DNA of 64,000 bases from Pseudomonas frederiksbergensis (GTDB taxonomy: Bacteria; Pseudomonadota; Gammaproteobacteria; Pseudomonadales; Pseudomonadaceae): contig NZ_MOBM01000041.1 of assembly GCF_003732275.1 (NCBI RefSeq), positions 62,001 to 126,000 of the forward strand. Direction: 5' to 3'. Below the pieces are notes generated by a model that worked only from the letters and a program-made list of their open reading frames with translations, did no database searches and was not told where the DNA came from. Numbering within the stretch: the first letter of the stretch is position 1; the number at the start of each line of letters is the position of its first letter. Position numbers and translations under genes: made by a program. Positions 18,230 to 26,637 of this stretch are shown here, piece after piece.

Positions 18230-19846
18230 TTGGCCCACCCCGCCCAACGCCGCTGGTATCCCCTGGTCTTCGCCATTGCTGCGGTGGTCCTGCTGCCCCT
18301 GAGTGTCCTGCTTCTCTCCTGGCAAACCATCGATCAGCAGATCTGGTCCCACCTGTGGGACACCCAGATGCCGCGACTGCTGGGCAATACCCTCACGCTA
18401 GTCCTCGGCGTTGGTTTCGGCGTAACGCTGCTGGGCGTCAGCCTGGCCTGGCTCACCAGCCTCTGCGAATTCCCCGGGCGGCGCTGGCTGGATTGGGCGT
18501 TGATGCTGCCCTTTGCGATTCCTGCGTACGTGCTGGCATTTGTCTTCGTCGGCCTGCTGGATTTTGCCGGGCCCGTGCAAACCTTGCTGCGCGAATGGTT
18601 CGGCAGCGGTTTGAGGCTGCCGCGAGTGCGCTCCACCGGCGGTGTGATTCTGGTGCTGGTGCTGGTTTTCTATCCGTACGTTTACCTGTTGGCACGTACC
18701 GCATTCCTGGCTCAGGGCAAAGGCCTGATGGAAGCAGCGCGAGTCCTTGGGCAATCCCCGTGGCAGGCGTTCTGGCGAGTGGCGTTGCCCATGGCACGTC
18801 CAGCCATTGGCGCGGGAGTGGCGTTGGCGCTGATGGAAACCCTGGCGGATTTCGGTGCGGTGTCGGTGTTCAACTTCGATACATTCACCACCGCTATCTA
18901 CAAAACCTGGTACGGCTTCTTCAGCCTTTCCACCGCCGCGCAACTGGCCAGCCTGTTGCTGTTGGTGGTGATGGTCGTGCTGTATGGCGAGCGCCGTGCC
19001 CGCGGGGCCAACCGGGCGAGCAACGAACGGCCACGGGCCAAGGCGTTGTATCACCTGCGTGGGGTCAGGGCGCTGGCGGCCATGAGCTGGTGCGGCCTGG
19101 TCTTCGCCTGCGCCTTTGTCATTCCCGTGCTGCAACTGGTGGTGTGGTTCTGGCAGCGTGGGCGCTTCGATCTGGATGAGCGCTATACCGGATTGATCAT
19201 CCATACCTTGTACCTGGGCGGCATGGCGGCGTTGATCACCGTCAATGTCGCTCTGGTGCTGGCCTTTGCCCGTCGATTGGCACCGACCCGGGCGATCCGC
19301 TCCGGCATCAGTCTGGCCAACCTTGGCTACGCGTTGCCGGGCTCGGTGTTGGCGGTGTCGATCATGCTCGCGTTCAGTTACCTGGATCGCGAACTGGTGA
19401 TCCCGCTGTCGGGCTGGCTTGGCGGCGCGGGCAAACCGTTACTGCTGGGCAGTCTGTCGGCATTGTTGCTGGCCTATCTGGTGCGTTTCATCGCGGTGGC
19501 CTATGGACCGCTTGAAAGCAGCCTGGCGCGAATACGGCCCTCTTTGCCCGAAGCAGCACGTAGCCTTGGCGTCAGTGGGCCACGACTGTTTTTCAAAGTG
19601 TATCTGCCACTGCTGCTGCCGGGCACGTTGAGCGCGGCGTTGCTGGTGTTCGTCGATGTGCTCAAGGAAATGCCCGCGACCCTGCTGATGCGCCCGTTCG
19701 GCTGGGACACGCTGGCGGTGCGGATCTTTGAAATGACCAGCGAGGGCGAGTGGGCAAGGGCCTCGTTGCCGGCACTGACCCTGGTGTTGGTCGGGTTATT
19801 ACCGGTCATCGGATTGATCCGACGTTCGGCGCATCGAAACACGTAG
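18230..19846 (+). CDS. Iron ABC transporter permease (FbpB type, fused halves)
   Basis: A 538-residue membrane protein with about 12 segments, two BPD-type permease domains joined. Both ATPase-contact EAA loops are seen: EAARVLGQSPWQAFWRVALP and EAARSLGVSGPRLFFKVYLP. The start is read as TTG at 18230, since the next in-frame ATG would remove the first membrane segment. It forms the channel for the binding protein upstream. The cognate FbpC ATPase must be encoded elsewhere or shared. Confidence 0.9.
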   Translation: MAHPAQRRWYPLVFAIAAVVLLPLSVLLLSWQTIDQQIWSHLWDTQMPRLLGNTLTLVLGVGFGVTLLGVSLAWLTSLCEFPGRRWLDWALMLPFAIPAYVLAFVFVGLLDFAGPVQTLLREWFGSGLRLPRVRSTGGVILVLVLVFYPYVYLLARTAFLAQGKGLMEAARVLGQSPWQAFWRVALPMARPAIGAGVALALMETLADFGAVSVFNFDTFTTAIYKTWYGFFSLSTAAQLASLLLLVVMVVLYGERRARGANRASNERPRAKALYHLRGVRALAAMSWCGLVFACAFVIPVLQLVVWFWQRGRFDLDERYTGLIIHTLYLGGMAALITVNVALVLAFARRLAPTRAIRSGISLANLGYALPGSVLAVSIMLAFSYLDRELVIPLSGWLGGAGKPLLLGSLSALLLAYLVRFIAVAYGPLESSLARIRPSLPEAARSLGVSGPRLFFKVYLPLLLPGTLSAALLVFVDVLKEMPATLLMRPFGWDTLAVRIFEMTSEGEWARASLPALTLVLVGLLPVIGLIRRSAHRNT

Positions 19847-20002
19847 GTGTCAGTCCTACACCTTGCGGCTACAATGCGCGGCATTCGGTGCGGTCCGTCT
19901 TACAGACCGGGTGGCTGAAACGGCTGAAAGCCTTTTATTTCAAGGCATTTCACCCCGTGCAGCGCCTGTCCGCACCTTCGCCACGCCCGGAAGGAGAAAC
20001 CC

Positions 20003-21085
20003 ATGGGACAGCGTACGCCTCTGTATGACCTTCATCTCGCCCTCGGCGCGAAGATGGTCGATTTTGGCGGTTGGGATATGCCTCTGCATTACGGCTCGCA
20101 GGTCGAGGAACACCATCAGGTGCGCCGCGATTGCGGGGTTTTCGATGTATCCCACATGACCGTGATCGATGTTGACGGCCCCCAGGCCAAGGCCTGGCTT
20201 CAGTATTTACTGGCCAATGATGTCGAACGTCTGCACAGCCCCGGCCGTGCCTTGTACAGCGCCATGCTCAACGAGCATGGCGGCATCGTCGACGACATGA
20301 TCGTCTACCGTCTCGAGAACGGTTATCGCCTGGTGGTCAACGCCTCCACCCGCAATCAGGACCTGGCCTGGATGCAGGCTCATCTCGGCGACTTCGACGT
20401 GCAGCTCAACGAGCGTTCCGAGTTGGCGATGCTGGCCATTCAAGGGCCTCACGCCCGGCACAAGATTGCCGAACTGGTGATCCTGTCCCGCGGCACGCTG
20501 ATTCAGCAGCTCAAATATTTCGAAGGTCAGACCGACGGTGACTGGTTCATCGCGCGCACCGGTTACACCGGTGAGGATGGTCTGGAAATCGTGCTGCCGG
20601 CCGATCAGGCGCCGGGCTTCTTCAACGATCTGGTGGGCGCGGGTATTTCCCCGATCGGCCTCGGCGCGCGCGATACCTTGCGTGTCGAAGCCGGCATGAA
20701 CCTCTACGGTCAGGACATTCATCAAGACGTTTCGCCATTGGCCTCCAACATGGCCTGGAGCATTGCCTGGGAGCCGGCCACGCGCCAGTTCATCGGCCGC
20801 AGCGTCCTGGAAGCGGAAAAGGCCAGCGGCGTGCAGCACAAACTGGTGGGTCTGGTCCTTGAAGAACGTGGAGTTTTACGGGCGCATCAAGTGGTTCGCA
20901 TCGCCGATGTTGGCGAAGGGGAGATCACCAGTGGTAGTTTCTCTCCTACGCTTAGCAAGTCGATAGCACTGGCGCGCGTGCCGGTGGCCACCGCCGACCG
21001 CGCTGAAGTGGAAATCCGTGGCAAGTGGTACCCGGTTCGAGTGGTCAAACCGACCTTCGTACGCCACGGCAAAACTTTGATCTAA
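20003..21085 (+). CDS. gcvT: Glycine cleavage system T protein (aminomethyltransferase)
   Basis: A 360-residue folate-dependent enzyme that releases ammonia from the lipoyl-bound aminomethyl group of H protein and forms 5,10-methylene-THF. GcvT features: TPLYDLHLALGAKMVDFGGWDMPLHYG at the N-terminus, CGVFDVSHM, the catalytic-region 'NEHGGIVDDMIVYR' and RTGYTGEDGLEI. AAGGAG precedes the ATG. First gene of gcvT-gcvH-gcvP. Confidence 0.97.
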   Translation: MGQRTPLYDLHLALGAKMVDFGGWDMPLHYGSQVEEHHQVRRDCGVFDVSHMTVIDVDGPQAKAWLQYLLANDVERLHSPGRALYSAMLNEHGGIVDDMIVYRLENGYRLVVNASTRNQDLAWMQAHLGDFDVQLNERSELAMLAIQGPHARHKIAELVILSRGTLIQQLKYFEGQTDGDWFIARTGYTGEDGLEIVLPADQAPGFFNDLVGAGISPIGLGARDTLRVEAGMNLYGQDIHQDVSPLASNMAWSIAWEPATRQFIGRSVLEAEKASGVQHKLVGLVLEERGVLRAHQVVRIADVGEGEITSGSFSPTLSKSIALARVPVATADRAEVEIRGKWYPVRVVKPTFVRHGKTLI

Positions 21086-21134
21086 CTTTTTTGGCGGGCA
21101 ATGACCGCTGACATTTTTCTTGAGGACACAGAAC

Positions 21135-21518
21135 ATGAGCGAAATCCCTGTCGACCTGCGTTTTGCCGAAAGTCACGAATGGGCCCGTCTAGACCATGAT
21201 GGCGGCGTGAAAGTGGGTATTTCAGACCATGCTCAGGAAGCCTTGGGTGACGTAGTGTTCGTTGAGCTGCCGGAAATCGGCAAAGTGTTCGCGGCCGGTG
21301 AAGCTGCAGGTGTAGTCGAGTCGGTCAAGGCCGCCTCCGATATCTACTCGCCAGTTTCCGGCAAAGTCATTGCCGTTAACGAGGAGTTGGCCAACAGCCC
21401 GGAACTGGTCAACAGTGCGCCTTATGACAGCTGGTTCTTCAAACTTGAGCCAAGCGATACCTCCGAGCTGAACAACCTGCTCGACCCGGTGGCCTACAAG
21501 GCTGCTATTGGCGAGTAA
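21135..21518 (+). CDS. gcvH: Glycine cleavage system H protein
   Basis: A 127-residue lipoyl carrier. The lipoylated lysine is K65 in VVESVKAASDIYSPVSG, and the protein starts with SEIPVDLRFAESHEWAR. The ATG at 21135 follows TTGAGGA. It shuttles the aminomethyl group between P, T and L proteins. Confidence 0.98.
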   Translation: MSEIPVDLRFAESHEWARLDHDGGVKVGISDHAQEALGDVVFVELPEIGKVFAAGEAAGVVESVKAASDIYSPVSGKVIAVNEELANSPELVNSAPYDSWFFKLEPSDTSELNNLLDPVAYKAAIGE

Positions 21519-21528
21519 TGCTCGCCCC

Positions 21529-21616
21529 GTGTAGGAGCTGCCGAAGGCTGCGATCTTTTGATCTTGTTTTTTAAAAATCAAGGTCAAAAGATCGCAGCCT
21601 TCGGCAGCTCCTACAC
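21529..21616. repeat. Inverted repeat, family 2, between gcvH and gcvP
   Basis: Arms begin GTGTAGGAGCTGCCGAAGGC (21529) and end with the exact complement at 21616; pairing extends through GATCTTTTGATCTT into an A/T-rich loop. A long stable hairpin within the gcv operon. Confidence 0.92.
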
Positions 21617-21714
21617 CGTTCTTGTATGACTCTCAATGGCTCCTCGACAGCGACTGCTATGCTGGTTTGACCGCATTGCATCGACGCCGAGCGCCAGTCA
21701 AGAGAGAGCCCGTC

Positions 21715-24588
21715 ATGTCCCAGTTGCCGTCCTTGAGCCAGTTACGCGACCCCAATACCTTCCTGCGCCGCCACCTGGGCCCCGATGCCGCCGAGCAGCA
21801 AGCGATGCTCGACAGCCTTGGCCTCGGCAGCCGGGTCGAACTGATCGAGCAGACGGTGCCGCCGGGAATCCGCCTCAACCGGCCACTGGACTTGCCGCCG
21901 GCCCTCGACGAGGAAGCCGCACTGGCCAAGCTGCGGGGCTACGCCGAGCAGAACCAAGTCTGGACCAGCCTGATCGGCATGGGATACCACGGCACCCTCA
22001 CGCCGGCCGTCATTTTACGCAACGTGCTGGAAAATCCCGGTTGGTACACCGCCTATACGCCCTATCAACCAGAGATCGCCCAAGGCCGGCTCGAAGCATT
22101 GTTGAATTTCCAGCAGCTGACCATCGACCTGACCGGCCTGGAACTGGCCAACGCCTCGCTGCTGGATGAAGCCACCGCGGCAGCCGAAGCCATGGCACTG
22201 GCCAAGCGCGTGGCCAAATCCAGAAGTAACCTGTTTTTCGTCGATGAGAATTGCCACTCGCAGACCATTTCCGTGGTGCGGACCCGGGCCGAAGGGTTCG
22301 GTTTCGAGCTGATCGTCGACGCTGTGGATAACTTGAAACAGCACCAGGTGTTCGGCGCGCTGCTGCAATATCCCGACACCCATGGTGAAGTGCGCGATCT
22401 GCGTCCGTTGATCGATCATCTGCATGCCCAGCAAGCCCTGGCCTGTGTGGCGACCGATCTGCTAAGCCTGCTGTTGCTGACCCCGCCGGGGGAGTTGGGC
22501 GCCGATGTGGTGTTCGGTTCGTCCCAGCGATTCGGCGTGCCCATGGGTTACGGCGGCCCGCACGCGGCGTTTTTTGCCAGCCGCGACGAATACAAACGGG
22601 CGATTCCCGGGCGGATCATCGGCGTGTCGAAAGATGCTCGTGGCAACGTCGCCCTGCGCATGGCCTTGCAAACCCGCGAGCAACATATCCGCCGGGAGAA
22701 AGCCAACTCGAACATCTGTACCGCCCAGGTGTTGCTGGCCAATATCGCCAGTTTCTATGCGGTCTACCATGGCCCGGAAGGGCTCAAGAATATTGCCCAG
22801 CGCGTCCATCGGCTGACCTGCATCCTCGCTGCTGGCCTGGAGCGTCACGGCATTACGCGTCTCAACCAGCACTTCTTCGACACCCTGACCCTGGAGGTCG
22901 GTGGCACTCAGACTGCAATCATCGAAAGTGCCCAGGCGGCGCAGATCAACTTGCGCATTCTCGGCCGTGGGCAGTTGGGCCTGAGCCTCGACGAAACCTG
23001 TGACGAAACTACCGTGGCGAAATTGTTCGATGTGTTTCTCGGTGCCGATCATGGGCTCAACGTCGACGATCTGGATGCTGAGGCCCTGGTGTCTGGCATT
23101 CCTGCCGGGTTGCAGCGCAGTACGCCGTATCTGCGTCATCCGGTGTTCAACGCTCATCACAGCGAAACCGAAATGCTGCGTTATCTGAAGCAGCTGGAGA
23201 ACAAAGACCTGGCGCTCAACCAATCGATGATTCCGCTGGGCTCCTGCACCATGAAGCTCAATGCCACCAGCGAAATGATCCCGATCACCTGGCCGCAGTT
23301 TGCCAACCTGCACCCGTTCGTGCCAAAAGAGCAGGTGGTGGGTTATTCCCTGATGATCGAGGAACTGGAACGCTGGCTTTGCGCGATCACCGGTTTCGAT
23401 GCGATCTGCATGCAACCCAACTCGGGCGCTCAGGGTGAGTACGCCGGGTTGCTGGCGATCCGCAAATATCACGAGAGCCGCCATCAGGGCGCGCGGGATA
23501 TCTGCCTGATCCCGTCCTCGGCCCACGGCACCAACCCGGCCTCGGCGCAAATGGCCGGGATGCGGGTGGTGATCGTCGAGTGCGACGAGGGGGGTAATGT
23601 CGATCTGAATGATCTGAAGGAAAAAGCCACAGAAGCGGGGGACAAACTCGCCTGCCTGATGGCGACTTATCCGTCGACTCACGGGGTCTACGAGGAAGGC
23701 ATCAGCGAAATCTGTGAAGTTATCCACAGTCATGGCGGTCAGGTGTACATGGATGGCGCCAACCTTAATGCGCAGGTTGGATTGGCACGGCCGGCCGACA
23801 TCGGTGCCGATGTATCGCACATGAACCTGCACAAAACCTTCTGCATTCCCCACGGCGGTGGTGGACCGGGAATGGGCCCAATCGGCGTTCGGGCGCACCT
23901 GGCGCCATTCGTCGCCAATCACCCGGTGGTGCCAATCGAAGGTCCGCTGCCGGAGAACGGCGCGGTAAGCGCGGCACCTTGGGGCAGTGCAAGTATTCTG
24001 CCGATCAGTTGGATGTACATCGCGATGATGGGGCCGCAGCTGGCGGATGCGAGTGAGGTGGCGATCCTCGCCGCGAATTATCTGGCGCAGCATTTGTCCG
24101 GGGCGTTCCCGGTGCTCTATACAGGGCGCAACGAGCGAGTGGCCCACGAATGCATCCTCGACTTGCGACCGCTCAAGGCACAGACCGGGATCAGTGAAGA
24201 GGATGTTGCCAAGCGTCTGATGGACTACGGCTTCCATGCGCCGACCATGTCATTCCCGGTGCCGGGGACGTTGATGGTCGAACCGACCGAGAGTGAGTCG
24301 AAGGCGGAACTGGACCGTTTTATCGGCGCGATGCTGAGTATCCGCGCGGAAATCACCGAGGTGCAGAACGGCAACTGGCCGGCCGAAGACAACCCGCTGA
24401 AGCGTTCGCCGCATACCTTGGCTGACATCACGGGGATTTGGGAGCGGCCGTATAGCATTGAGCAGGCGGTGACGCCGGATGCTCATACCAGGGCCCATAA
24501 ATACTGGCCGGTGGTGAACCGTGTGGACAATGTCTACGGCGATCGCAACCTGTTTTGCGCGTGTGTGCCGGTGGATGAATACCGCTGA
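21715..24588 (+). CDS. gcvP: Glycine dehydrogenase (decarboxylating), P protein
   Basis: A 957-residue PLP enzyme that decarboxylates glycine and loads the H-protein lipoyl arm. It contains both halves fused, as in proteobacteria: N-half FLRRHLGPDAAEQQAML and GMGYHGTLTPAVI; C-half PLGSCTMKLNATSEM, and the PLP lysine K707 in SHMNLHKTFCIPHGGGGPGMGP. The start at 21715 (MSQLPSLSQL) is chosen because GAGAG precedes it and upstream codons are unlike the family. Confidence 0.98.
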   Translation: MSQLPSLSQLRDPNTFLRRHLGPDAAEQQAMLDSLGLGSRVELIEQTVPPGIRLNRPLDLPPALDEEAALAKLRGYAEQNQVWTSLIGMGYHGTLTPAVILRNVLENPGWYTAYTPYQPEIAQGRLEALLNFQQLTIDLTGLELANASLLDEATAAAEAMALAKRVAKSRSNLFFVDENCHSQTISVVRTRAEGFGFELIVDAVDNLKQHQVFGALLQYPDTHGEVRDLRPLIDHLHAQQALACVATDLLSLLLLTPPGELGADVVFGSSQRFGVPMGYGGPHAAFFASRDEYKRAIPGRIIGVSKDARGNVALRMALQTREQHIRREKANSNICTAQVLLANIASFYAVYHGPEGLKNIAQRVHRLTCILAAGLERHGITRLNQHFFDTLTLEVGGTQTAIIESAQAAQINLRILGRGQLGLSLDETCDETTVAKLFDVFLGADHGLNVDDLDAEALVSGIPAGLQRSTPYLRHPVFNAHHSETEMLRYLKQLENKDLALNQSMIPLGSCTMKLNATSEMIPITWPQFANLHPFVPKEQVVGYSLMIEELERWLCAITGFDAICMQPNSGAQGEYAGLLAIRKYHESRHQGARDICLIPSSAHGTNPASAQMAGMRVVIVECDEGGNVDLNDLKEKATEAGDKLACLMATYPSTHGVYEEGISEICEVIHSHGGQVYMDGANLNAQVGLARPADIGADVSHMNLHKTFCIPHGGGGPGMGPIGVRAHLAPFVANHPVVPIEGPLPENGAVSAAPWGSASILPISWMYIAMMGPQLADASEVAILAANYLAQHLSGAFPVLYTGRNERVAHECILDLRPLKAQTGISEEDVAKRLMDYGFHAPTMSFPVPGTLMVEPTESESKAELDRFIGAMLSIRAEITEVQNGNWPAEDNPLKRSPHTLADITGIWERPYSIEQAVTPDAHTRAHKYWPVVNRVDNVYGDRNLFCACVPVDEYR

Positions 24589-24612
24589 AGTAACGGAACA
24601 CACAAAGCCCAA

Positions 24613-24702
24613 TGTGGGAGCGGGCTTGCTCGCGAAAGCGGTTCAACATTCACAATTGATGTCGACTGAAACACCGCTTTCGCGAGCAAGCCCGCTCCCA
24701 CA
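24613..24702. repeat. REPIN-type inverted repeat, family 1 (GGGCTTGCTCGCGAA subtype)
   Basis: Inverted arms 24613-24642 and 24673-24702 of about 30 bases, TGTGGGAGCGGGCTTGCTCG... and complement, between the convergent gcvP and DUF2388 genes. Confidence 0.92.
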
Positions 24703-24720
24703 ATGGATCGCATTTCGGGC

Positions 24721-24754
24721 AAAAAAAATGCCGCTCATGAGAGCGGCATTTTGT
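24721..24754. terminator. Bidirectional terminator between gcvP and DUF2388
   Basis: Perfect stem AATGCCGCTC/GAGCGGCATT with ATGA loop, an A8 run on the left and TTTTG on the right, so it can end transcription from both sides. Confidence 0.88.
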
Positions 24755-24767
24755 TAAGCAACGAACC

Positions 24768-25088
24768 TTATTTCGAGGCGATGGCATTCTTCGCCAGGAT
24801 GGCGTTCGCCAGTTCCATGTCCGTGGCTTGCAGGCCAGGGTTGTCGGCGCGGACTTTCTGCATCGCGGCTTCCAGGTAGGGGCCGCGAATTACGCCGTCA
24901 CTGGCGACAAAGCTGCCGGCGTCGTCCTGGGCGGCGACGACCAGCTTGTGATCCCTGGAGGTCAGGTAGGACGTACCGGTGGTGGCACCGGAAGTAAGGA
25001 CGTTACGCAAAAAGCTGTCATCAGCCATCGCCGAACCGACTTGAAGGGACAACACGGCGAAGGTAGCGACAGCAAGTTTGAGACGCAT
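24768..25088 (-). CDS. DUF2388 secreted protein
   Basis: A 106-residue protein with a signal peptide (MRLKLAVATFAVLSLQVGSAMA). The mature part shows the Pseudomonas-specific DUF2388 pattern: DDSFLRNVLTSGATTGTSYLTSRDHKLVVAAQDDAGSFVASDG and 'RGPYLEAAMQKVRA'. Function is not known. The ATG at 25088 starts the signal peptide. Confidence 0.88.
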   Translation of the reverse strand: MRLKLAVATFAVLSLQVGSAMADDSFLRNVLTSGATTGTSYLTSRDHKLVVAAQDDAGSFVASDGVIRGPYLEAAMQKVRADNPGLQATDMELANAILAKNAIASK

Positions 25089-25156
25089 AAAAGGTGACTC
25101 CACTGGGTTTTAACTGCGGGCTTTGATTGCCGATAACCCAATCGAGTTCCGTGACG

Positions 25157-25594
25157 TTAGTCGGCTCGCTCCACCAGTAAAATCGCCCCTTGCTGCCCGA
25201 CCACCCGAACACGGCTGCCGGATGCAGTGTCAGGTCCCCGGGCCATCCACACGCCATCGGCGACCTTGATCTTGCCGCGGCCGTCGACAATCGCTTCGCT
25301 GACCACGAACACCTTGCCGATCAGCTCTTGTCCTCGCAGGTTCAGATTCGGCTGGTCGCTGACCCGTACCACACTGCGCTGACGTCTCCACCAGTACAGC
25401 GCGGTGAGGATTGAAAAAATCGCAAACAGCAGCACCTGCAATTCCCAGGGCAAGCCCGGTATCACGAAGGTCAGCACGCCGACGGCGGCGGCTGCCATGC
25501 CGATCCACAACAGATAACCGCCGGCACCGAACACCTCGAGGATCAGCAACAGCGTGCCCAGGGCCAACCAGCTCCAGAACGAAAACAGCTCCAT
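25157..25594 (-). CDS. NfeD-family membrane protein
   Basis: A 145-residue protein with hydrophobic segments in the first half (FSFWSWLALGTLLLILEVFGAGGYLLWIGMAAA...) and a C-terminal OB-fold NfeDC domain (LIGKVFVVSEAIVDGRGKIKV). ATG at 25594 has GAGG at proper distance. It begins 11 bases after the SPFH gene; NfeD and SPFH proteins commonly pair in membrane microdomains and quality control. Confidence 0.9.
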   Translation of the reverse strand: MELFSFWSWLALGTLLLILEVFGAGGYLLWIGMAAAAVGVLTFVIPGLPWELQVLLFAIFSILTALYWWRRQRSVVRVSDQPNLNLRGQELIGKVFVVSEAIVDGRGKIKVADGVWMARGPDTASGSRVRVVGQQGAILLVERAD

Positions 25595-25605
25595 AGGCAC
25601 CGACC

Positions 25606-26520
25606 TCAGCCTTTCTTGCCGTCGAACGTGGCTTTGACGATTTCGCCAATGCCGCCGACTGCGCCGATCATCGAACTGGCTTCGAGCGGCATCAGAATCA
25701 CTTTGCTGTTGTTGGCCGAGGCCAGTTTGCCCAAGGCATCGATGTACTTTTGCGCAACGAAGTAATTGACCGCCTGCACGTTACCGCCGGCGATGGCTTC
25801 GGACACCACTTTGGTGGCTTGGGCTTCGGCCTCGGCCTGACGCTCCCGGGCCTCGGCTTCGAGGAACGCCGCCTGACGGCTACCCTCGGCTTCCAGAATT
25901 TGCGCCTGTTTCTTGCCTTCGGCGGTGAGGATCGCCGAGGCGCGCAAACCTTCGGCTTCAAGAATCTGTGCGCGTTTGATCCGTTCGGCTTTCATCTGGC
26001 CGGACATGGCGGCCATCAGGTCGGCGGGAGGGCTGATGTCCTTGATCTCGATCCGGGTGATCTTGATGCCCCACGGCGCCGTGGCTTCATCGACGGTACG
26101 CAGCAGTTTTTCGTTGATGTTGTCGCGCTGACTGAGCATCGCGTCCAGCTCCATGGAGCCAAGCACGGTACGGATATTGGTTTGCAGCAGATTGCGGATG
26201 GCGTGTTCGAGGTTGTTCACCTCATAGGCGGCCTGGGCGGTGTTGACCACCTGGAAGAAGCACACGGCGTCGATTTGCACGGTGGCGTTGTCGGCGGTGA
26301 TGACTTCCTGAGGGGGGATGTCCAGCACGCTTTCCATCACGTTGATCTTGCGACCGATGCGGTCCATCACCGGAATGATGATGTTCAAGCCTGGTTTGAG
26401 GGTGTTGGTGTAACGGCCGAAACGTTCGACCGTCCACTCAAAGCCCTGAGGCACCACCTTGAAACCCATGAAAAGAATGGCCACGGCCAGCGCAACGAAA
26501 AGAATCAGTGCAATACCCAT
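25606..26520 (-). CDS. SPFH/Band 7 protein (stomatin-like, QmcA type)
   Basis: A 304-residue membrane scaffold protein: one N-terminal membrane segment (ALILFVALAVAILFMGF), the Band 7 domain (VVPQGFEWTVERFGRYTNTLKPGLNIIIP ... IDAVCFFQV), then a long Ala/Glu-rich coiled coil (about 175-245) and GGNVQAVNYFVAQKYIDAL. Probably oligomerises with the NfeD protein encoded downstream. Substrate proteins are unknown. Confidence 0.95.
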   Translation of the reverse strand: MGIALILFVALAVAILFMGFKVVPQGFEWTVERFGRYTNTLKPGLNIIIPVMDRIGRKINVMESVLDIPPQEVITADNATVQIDAVCFFQVVNTAQAAYEVNNLEHAIRNLLQTNIRTVLGSMELDAMLSQRDNINEKLLRTVDEATAPWGIKITRIEIKDISPPADLMAAMSGQMKAERIKRAQILEAEGLRASAILTAEGKKQAQILEAEGSRQAAFLEAEARERQAEAEAQATKVVSEAIAGGNVQAVNYFVAQKYIDALGKLASANNSKVILMPLEASSMIGAVGGIGEIVKATFDGKKG

Positions 26521-26637
26521 AACGGTCCCTGTCCATCTGGTGGAGTTGCGATGGCCAGAGTGTAGGGCAAAAGGCCTGCAACGTTGTGTTCGACTTGGGG
26601 CTTTATATGTCTGAACGCGTGCTACCGGGACTATTGC

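Noticed and set aside
19847..20002. Glycine riboswitch before gcvT
   Set aside because: I could not find the conserved aptamer core or the tandem arrangement in this 156-base gap.
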